Assembly: GCA_013339765.2 (NCBI GenBank)
Contig: CM023448.1
Span: 283,842,817-283,906,816 of the forward strand
Length of the DNA: 64,000 bases
Direction: 5' to 3'
Source of the DNA: Haemaphysalis longicornis
Lineage: Eukaryota > Arthropoda > Arachnida > Ixodida > Ixodidae
Under the pieces are notes generated by a model. It saw nothing but the letters and a program-made list of their open reading frames with translations, searched no databases and was not told where the DNA came from. Both the position numbers and the translations under genes were made by a program. The stretch's first letter is position 1. Each line of letters begins with the position of its first letter. Of this stretch, positions 59,346 to 64,000 are shown in pieces.

Positions 59346-59942
59346 GTCATGGGCACGTTACCGAAAAAAAGTAACAGTGTTACAGTTACAGTTACCTAAC
59401 CCAAAAAAGTAACTCTGTTACAGTTACAGTTACAAATTTTCCAAAAGTAACTCGTTACAGTTACTGGAAAAAAGTAACGTCGTTACTTTTTCGTTACTGT
59501 ATAAAACTAAGTAATAGCTAAAAAATTTGGCTTATTTAATAGAAACGTACGAAGGCTGCAGGCATTAAAAATTACACGCAGTAAAAGCCTACACGAGGGG
59601 AACCTAAAAATGATGCACTCTCATGCCCAAACCAACAATCGTTGTGTACGCCTCATTATTTTCATTACGGGAGTTTTCTATTCATCATGAGGAACTTTAT
59701 TTTTTTGTTGCTGCACTCTCGCTGTGAGAAATTTATTTGCAAACATCATTGTAGCATAGAATTAGTTTTTTTCAAAGTTGGGAAAACAGAGAGGCCCAAC
59801 TTACATACAGAGCTGGAGGACACACAGCCGAAACAATCTTTAATGTCAACTTAATTATTTTCGCCACAATGCGTCGCTTGACCGCCCCGCGTAGTGAGAG
59901 AGAAGGGGAAAGGGCGGAGGTCAGAACGGAGTGGGAAAATCG
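59346..59942 (+). mobile_element. Filler between the duplicate copies, hAT-like end
   Basis: 597 bp that begins GTCATGGGCACGTTACCGAA and continues with dense GTTACAGTTAC/AAAGTAAC repeats to about 59505. This fits hAT-type subterminal repeats and resembles 45115-45290. The rest is AT-rich, with a GC-rich end (59880-59942). No opposite end was found, so the element is truncated or the segment is a composite. Confidence 0.5.
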
Positions 59943-62112
59943 GGCTGATATTTTGCAGATGAAGTATATGTGTTCCCACCAATCTATCTCCGAAGTTATC
60001 TCGCCTTCAAAATTTTGTGTCAGTGCCCCTTTAAGGGGGTATGGATAGTGGATGTAGGTGTCCACTTATGCCTGCGGCTAGCTTCGCTAGTTTTTGAGTA
60101 ATCAACTTGAAATTTTGGAGGGAAGGCATAATAGATATCTATTAACCGTGAGCAAAATTTCATACAGAAATACGTAATAGTTTTAAGATATAATTGTTTT
60201 TTAGCTTTTTTTCTCTGCTTAAATAACAGTAGGAAATGTTTTTACCGGAACAGGTTTGAAACATTTTCTACATATGTTAGATGCCTCAGGCTTTCTTGTG
60301 AACCAGAATAATAATAGTGGCGTCATTTTTAAACAACTTCTGGCGCAAATGTAAGGATGCCACTTTGTGAGGACGTTCTTGAAGAAGATTGGAATATTTT
60401 AGCACTCTAATAAAAAATCCAATTTTTAGTTGGTTTTGCCCTCCATACCCCCGGAAGTCAGTATTTTCAGCCCCTATTACTGACGTTCATGCCTTGCCCA
60501 ATCGCAACTCTATTAGGTAATTCCTAAAATCTCAGTGTCTTATGAGGGAGTGCGTAAACATGTGTGTAAGTGTGTGTTTTTATCAGACCTTTCACAGAAC
60601 AAACATGTTGAATACATCACCTTAAAAGCTACGTATATGTGTTCTTAATTTTATTACAAGAAATTTCAATAAAGCCTCTCAAGACGTTAAACAAATATTG
60701 TACTTTTCTAATGTACGTTAGATTCTAGAGTATGCTGCACTGGTATAGGACCCAAACACTAAGGTTCTTATAAATAAACTCGAGGCAATTGAAAATCGTG
60801 CTGTACGATTTGTTACTAAATCATACAGTTATGACATCAGCGTTACAGGCTTAAAACGCTCAGTCTCATGGAACACTCTAAAACTCTGGCGCACCTTTTC
60901 TAGGTGTTTATTCTTGAAATAGACTGTCTGTGAAGAGGTGGCAATAGATTGATATCAGTACCTCCATCCGCCCATGTATACATCCACATGAAGGGATATT
61001 AGCAAAAAAGTTGGTGAATGTTCATGTTGTACACCTGAATTCAAACGTCATTTTTCCCCCGGACTATTAAAGACAGGAATGCCCTACCCAACACCGCTGT
61101 TGCCACCCCCCCCTGCACTGTTTTCCACTGCAGTCTGGTGGCACTTGTGCATGAGCACAATATGACTTAAATTGTTTTCCATTGAGTGCGGCGCTGTCAT
61201 CTGCTGTTTCCACTGCAATCGGTGTATGCTGCCGTAAACACGCTAAACGCTGCATTTTCTTTGTTACCATTATGCCATGCTTGTGATTCGTTGTGTTTAT
61301 TTCATGTATAACGTACCCCCTACAACAATGCCTTTCGGGAAACATAGGTACGTTAATAAATAAATAAATCTTTTGACACAAGCAAGCACAAACAGAATTT
61401 CAATACCAGCATGCCTCGGCACTCATATCTTTTGCCTATACCCCACCTACTTTGTTTACAAACATGACATTCGTCTGTATAGCCCTAAGCAAAGTACAAG
61501 GACCAAGAAGGCACAGAAAATGGTGCCACAAGCACTAACTTCCAAGAAAACATATTTTGGAAAATGCAATAATATTAAAAATATAGCATTTACAGACGCT
61601 AAAACGTGCCACATGATCACACTGCGAGTGTGCAAACTTGCATATCGTTTTTTGCATGTACAGTCATGAACAAATGAAACATGAAGCCGAAAATGTGAAC
61701 CAAAACATACAAATAGCGCAATTTCTTTCCATGCATGTCAAAATGACCCGTGGCCTAGTTACAAAACAAAGTTGGGAAATGTGGCTTTCCAAATATGCCA
61801 ATAGCACACCATTATTCGACCTCAATGAACCATATTTTTCATTTTTGCGTGTTCTGGTTCATATCTTCAGTCCACATTTCATTTGTCCATGACTACTTGC
61901 ATGTCAAGCCTGGCATGAATGTATATGTTTTTTTTTTTTTTTTTCAATTACGTACGTCTCCTTGGAAGTCAGCACTCATGGCATTACTTTTGCTATCTTC
62001 TCAGCACTTGTCCTTTGTTTAGCACTTTATGTTTCATACTGCACCATTTATAGGCATAAGCTGTCATCCTTTTAGACAAATATCATGGTTGTAAACAAGT
62101 TAGGTGCCACCA
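59943..62112. repeat. Segmental duplication, copy 2 (2.17 kb)
   Basis: See copy 1 (57177-59345). Starts at the same GGCTGATATTTTGCAGATGA and ends at TAGGTGCCACCA before unique sequence (ACGGTGGTGATGG). It carries only the last 88 bp of the MITE, with the terminal CAGTGCCCCTTTAA intact. Confidence 0.95.
60722..61369 (+). pseudogene. CR1-like retrotransposon 3' end, copy 2
   Basis: Duplicate of the fragment at 57951-58598 within the second copy, with the same in-frame TAG and FFPRTIKDRNALPN block, ending in AATAAATAAATAAA. Confidence 0.7.
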
Positions 62113-62794
62113 ACGGTGGTGATGGGGGGTTGTAGCCTGGTAAAGATGCAAGCAATGCACTCTGGCATTGAAAATCAGTTTGTGTTTTGCGCTTGCAAAG
62201 ATATTTGCGTATTACTACACCCAGTATTCATTTTTTGCCCAGCCGCCAAAATGAGGTGCATGCATTCTTACTTTCTCCAAGCTTTCTTTCCTCCATCAGT
62301 GCACGTTAGGATCGAGGGCACAGTAGATTCAAGTAATTACGGTGTGCCCAGTATGACCAAATACAGTTGGAAGGCACTTTCAATGGCTGTCATTGATGTT
62401 TTTAGCTGTCTTTACCATACAGAGGGTGAAATCATTTGTCATGCTTCAGTGTGCATATAAGTTTGCCAATGGCAAAGTAAATGCAAAGTGATGTGATGCA
62501 TATCACTGAGTGTGCTTTATTTCTTTTATTCATCACCTTTTATGCTACTCAGGAAAACCTCACTGAAACTTTTTCTTTTGGAAGTTGGACCTTCCAACTC
62601 ACCATACTCTAACATTATCTTCAAACCCTTGCCGATAAAAACAAGAACAAAATCCACAGGCCCCTTTTGCAGTGCAATGGCCCCCCTGTTTACCCTGAAC
62701 CTGGATCATTACTGCCAACAGCACCGCTGTGGTCACATTTTCATGACATCCCATTCCAGCATTGGTAGAGACACAGGAGTAGAGCTCAACTTAC

Positions 62795-62961
62795 GTGCAT
62801 GACTGCATCGACAACTCTAGCATCTCTGTAGTAAAAATCCCCCGGGAAAGTTCTCTCTGGTGGTCTGCTGAAACCGTAACCAGGTGGGTCCCACGCAACA
62901 AGTGAGAACAGTTTCCGGTCAAGGTTTTCAAGCTGAGGTGTAAAGTCTGTGCGAGTGGAAC
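62795..62961 (-). CDS. BPHL: BPHL-like serine hydrolase, first visible exon
   Basis: 167-base exon. The acceptor CCCCTGCAG precedes base 62961 and the donor ATGCAC|GTAAGT follows 62795. Two bases complete a Gly codon (phase 1), then STRTDFTPQLENLDRKLFSL, VAWDPPGYGFSRPPERTF and PGDFYYRDARVVDAVMH. The WDPPGYGFSRPP block is the family's oxyanion/second-strand region. Joined to the other three exons it gives 221 residues, the expected length from this point to the C-terminus in BPHL. The N-terminal exon(s), with start codon and any targeting peptide, were not found in 62962-64000 and probably lie beyond the window. BPHL enzymes cleave amino-acid ester prodrugs such as valacyclovir and can hydrolyse homocysteine thiolactone. 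The specific tick substrate is unknown. Confidence 0.93.
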
Positions 62962-64000
62962 CTGCAGGGGTAGTGGGAAACTAAGTGAAGCATACATGCA
63001 CAACAAACACTAGGTCATGCATATTGAAAGTGACATCAACGAACATTCTTGGCTGACGATTATGATACTCCCTAATGCGAAATTTGACCGCAGTGCAAAC
63101 TGCAGTCTTCTCGGTGACGGAGCATAGCTGCTGCAGCTGAAGAAGTAATCATGTCATCAGCAGACGCATGATGGCTATTTGGTGTTATCTCGCAGCGCGT
63201 CGCTGCTGTCTCGCGCGGCCTCAGCACGTCGCCCTCCCCCTCACACTTGCGCTGTACTTTCCTCCTCCACTTTCCTGCTTGTTCGATCGTGTCTATCTTC
63301 GGTGTCCTCCTTGTTCGCTCGGTTACACCGAGGCTGATGGCACCACAAAACCACAGGAGAGAGCACTTAAAAGCTGCGCTCTAAAAAATTGTTCAGCCTG
63401 CAATGAGCGAAACGATAATGAACAGGGGCAAAGAACGTTCAAGAGGACTGTGCCCTGTCGTATTTAATGTCCCCTGCCTCCACCCATCATTCTTTTCTGT
63501 GCACTTTGCCTTCAATATGCACACAAACCAGCTTGTCCAAATATCTGTGGTGCAGACACGTTCCTCACAGGTGAAACACCTTTCAAAAACTCCATATGTT
63601 CTTCAAGCGACACTAAGATGTGAAAACAGGCTGGCTTACATCAGCGGATTGCAGTACCATGAGTAAATATATACTATCCATAGCAACAGTTCTTACTAAT
63701 GCAGAAAATGACAAAAGCATGAAAACAGGCATCGCCTCCCCCTAACATTTTTTCCGCTCTACAGTTTTTGGTGCTCCAAATCATGAATGATGAAACGAAA
63801 CTGGCAATGCAAAGACAATAATGTACAAACACGTAAAATTAAACTAAATGCACATAGTAGTCACTTCTGTTGAGCATGTGCTGAAATAACACAAACATTA
63901 CCTAATAAACGTTATAGAACAGGTTGCTTCATTACCACAGGCAATAAGCTTTGTTTCAGTTGCAATTTAAATCAAATACTTCCTCTTGGCATACAAGAGT
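62962..64000 (-). other. Upstream intron of the BPHL-like gene; no exon seen
   Basis: I searched the minus strand for the family's 'LLLPG' and 'VNG' blocks that should precede this exon and found none. A few short frames on the plus strand are unrecognised. The gene presumably continues past the window edge. Confidence 0.6.

Larger units (their letters stand above)
52177..62794 (-). other. BPHL-like intron, ~10.6 kb, repeat-filled
   Basis: GT-AG intron of phase 0 containing the retroelement remnants, MITE and 2.17-kb duplication listed below. The stretches at 53268-54284, 55306-56075 and 62113-62790 show no gene I can identify. Confidence 0.85.

Noticed and set aside
63601..63665. Candidate upstream BPHL exon with a GTAAGC donor on the minus strand
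   Set aside because: The translated sequence does not resemble the family's LLLPG or VNG blocks and the phase does not fit.

Overview
This is eukaryotic, intron-bearing, repeat-rich arthropod DNA, most likely from a hard tick. The tick call is an inference. It rests on a SINE family with a '(CAAT)n' tail, several CR1-like and I-like/RNase H-bearing non-LTR retrotransposons, and an animal BPHL-type gene with consensus splice sites. No operons, prokaryotic genes, CRISPR arrays or intact tRNA/rRNA genes are visible.

Only one host gene is confidently identified. It lies on the minus strand at 39932-62961 and encodes a biphenyl hydrolase-like serine hydrolase (BPHL/valacyclovir hydrolase type). 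Four exons are recognisable (62795-62961, 52023-52176, 40919-41174, 39932-40022). They join in frame with GT-AG introns to give the last 221 residues, including a complete Ser-Asp-His triad. The N-terminal exon(s) were not found and probably lie beyond base 64000. A poly(A) signal follows at 39741-39746. The introns are about 10.6, 10.8 and 0.9 kb.

The left 39 kb contains no confidently recognised host gene. It is a mosaic of decayed transposable elements: a frameshifted RT/RNase H element (3131-5645, minus), a gag/endonuclease element (13800-15912, plus), an RT remnant (38420-39180), CR1-like 3' tails, a mariner-type fold-back MITE (16193-17083), a pogo/Tigger-like element (24083-25345), an element with perfect 38-bp terminal inverted repeats (18750-20189), a hAT-like element with GCCCGGGC-rich ends (about 34487-35735), tRNA-like SINEs, LTR-like promoters and microsatellites. 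Two perfect palindromes (18507-18584 and 33489-33560) may be fold-back assembly artefacts.

The two large BPHL introns hold the most informative structure: a nearly perfect palindromic MITE with TA target sites (49598-49934), a SINE nested in a dead non-LTR element with a 16-bp target-site duplication (54591-54781), a TTAA-flanked piggyBac-type MITE (56080-57264), and a recent direct duplication of about 2.17 kb (57177-59345 and 59943-62112) separated by a 597-bp hAT-like filler. I found no convincing previously undescribed biological system. The best leads are the 38-bp-TIR element, the intronic duplication and the two palindromes.
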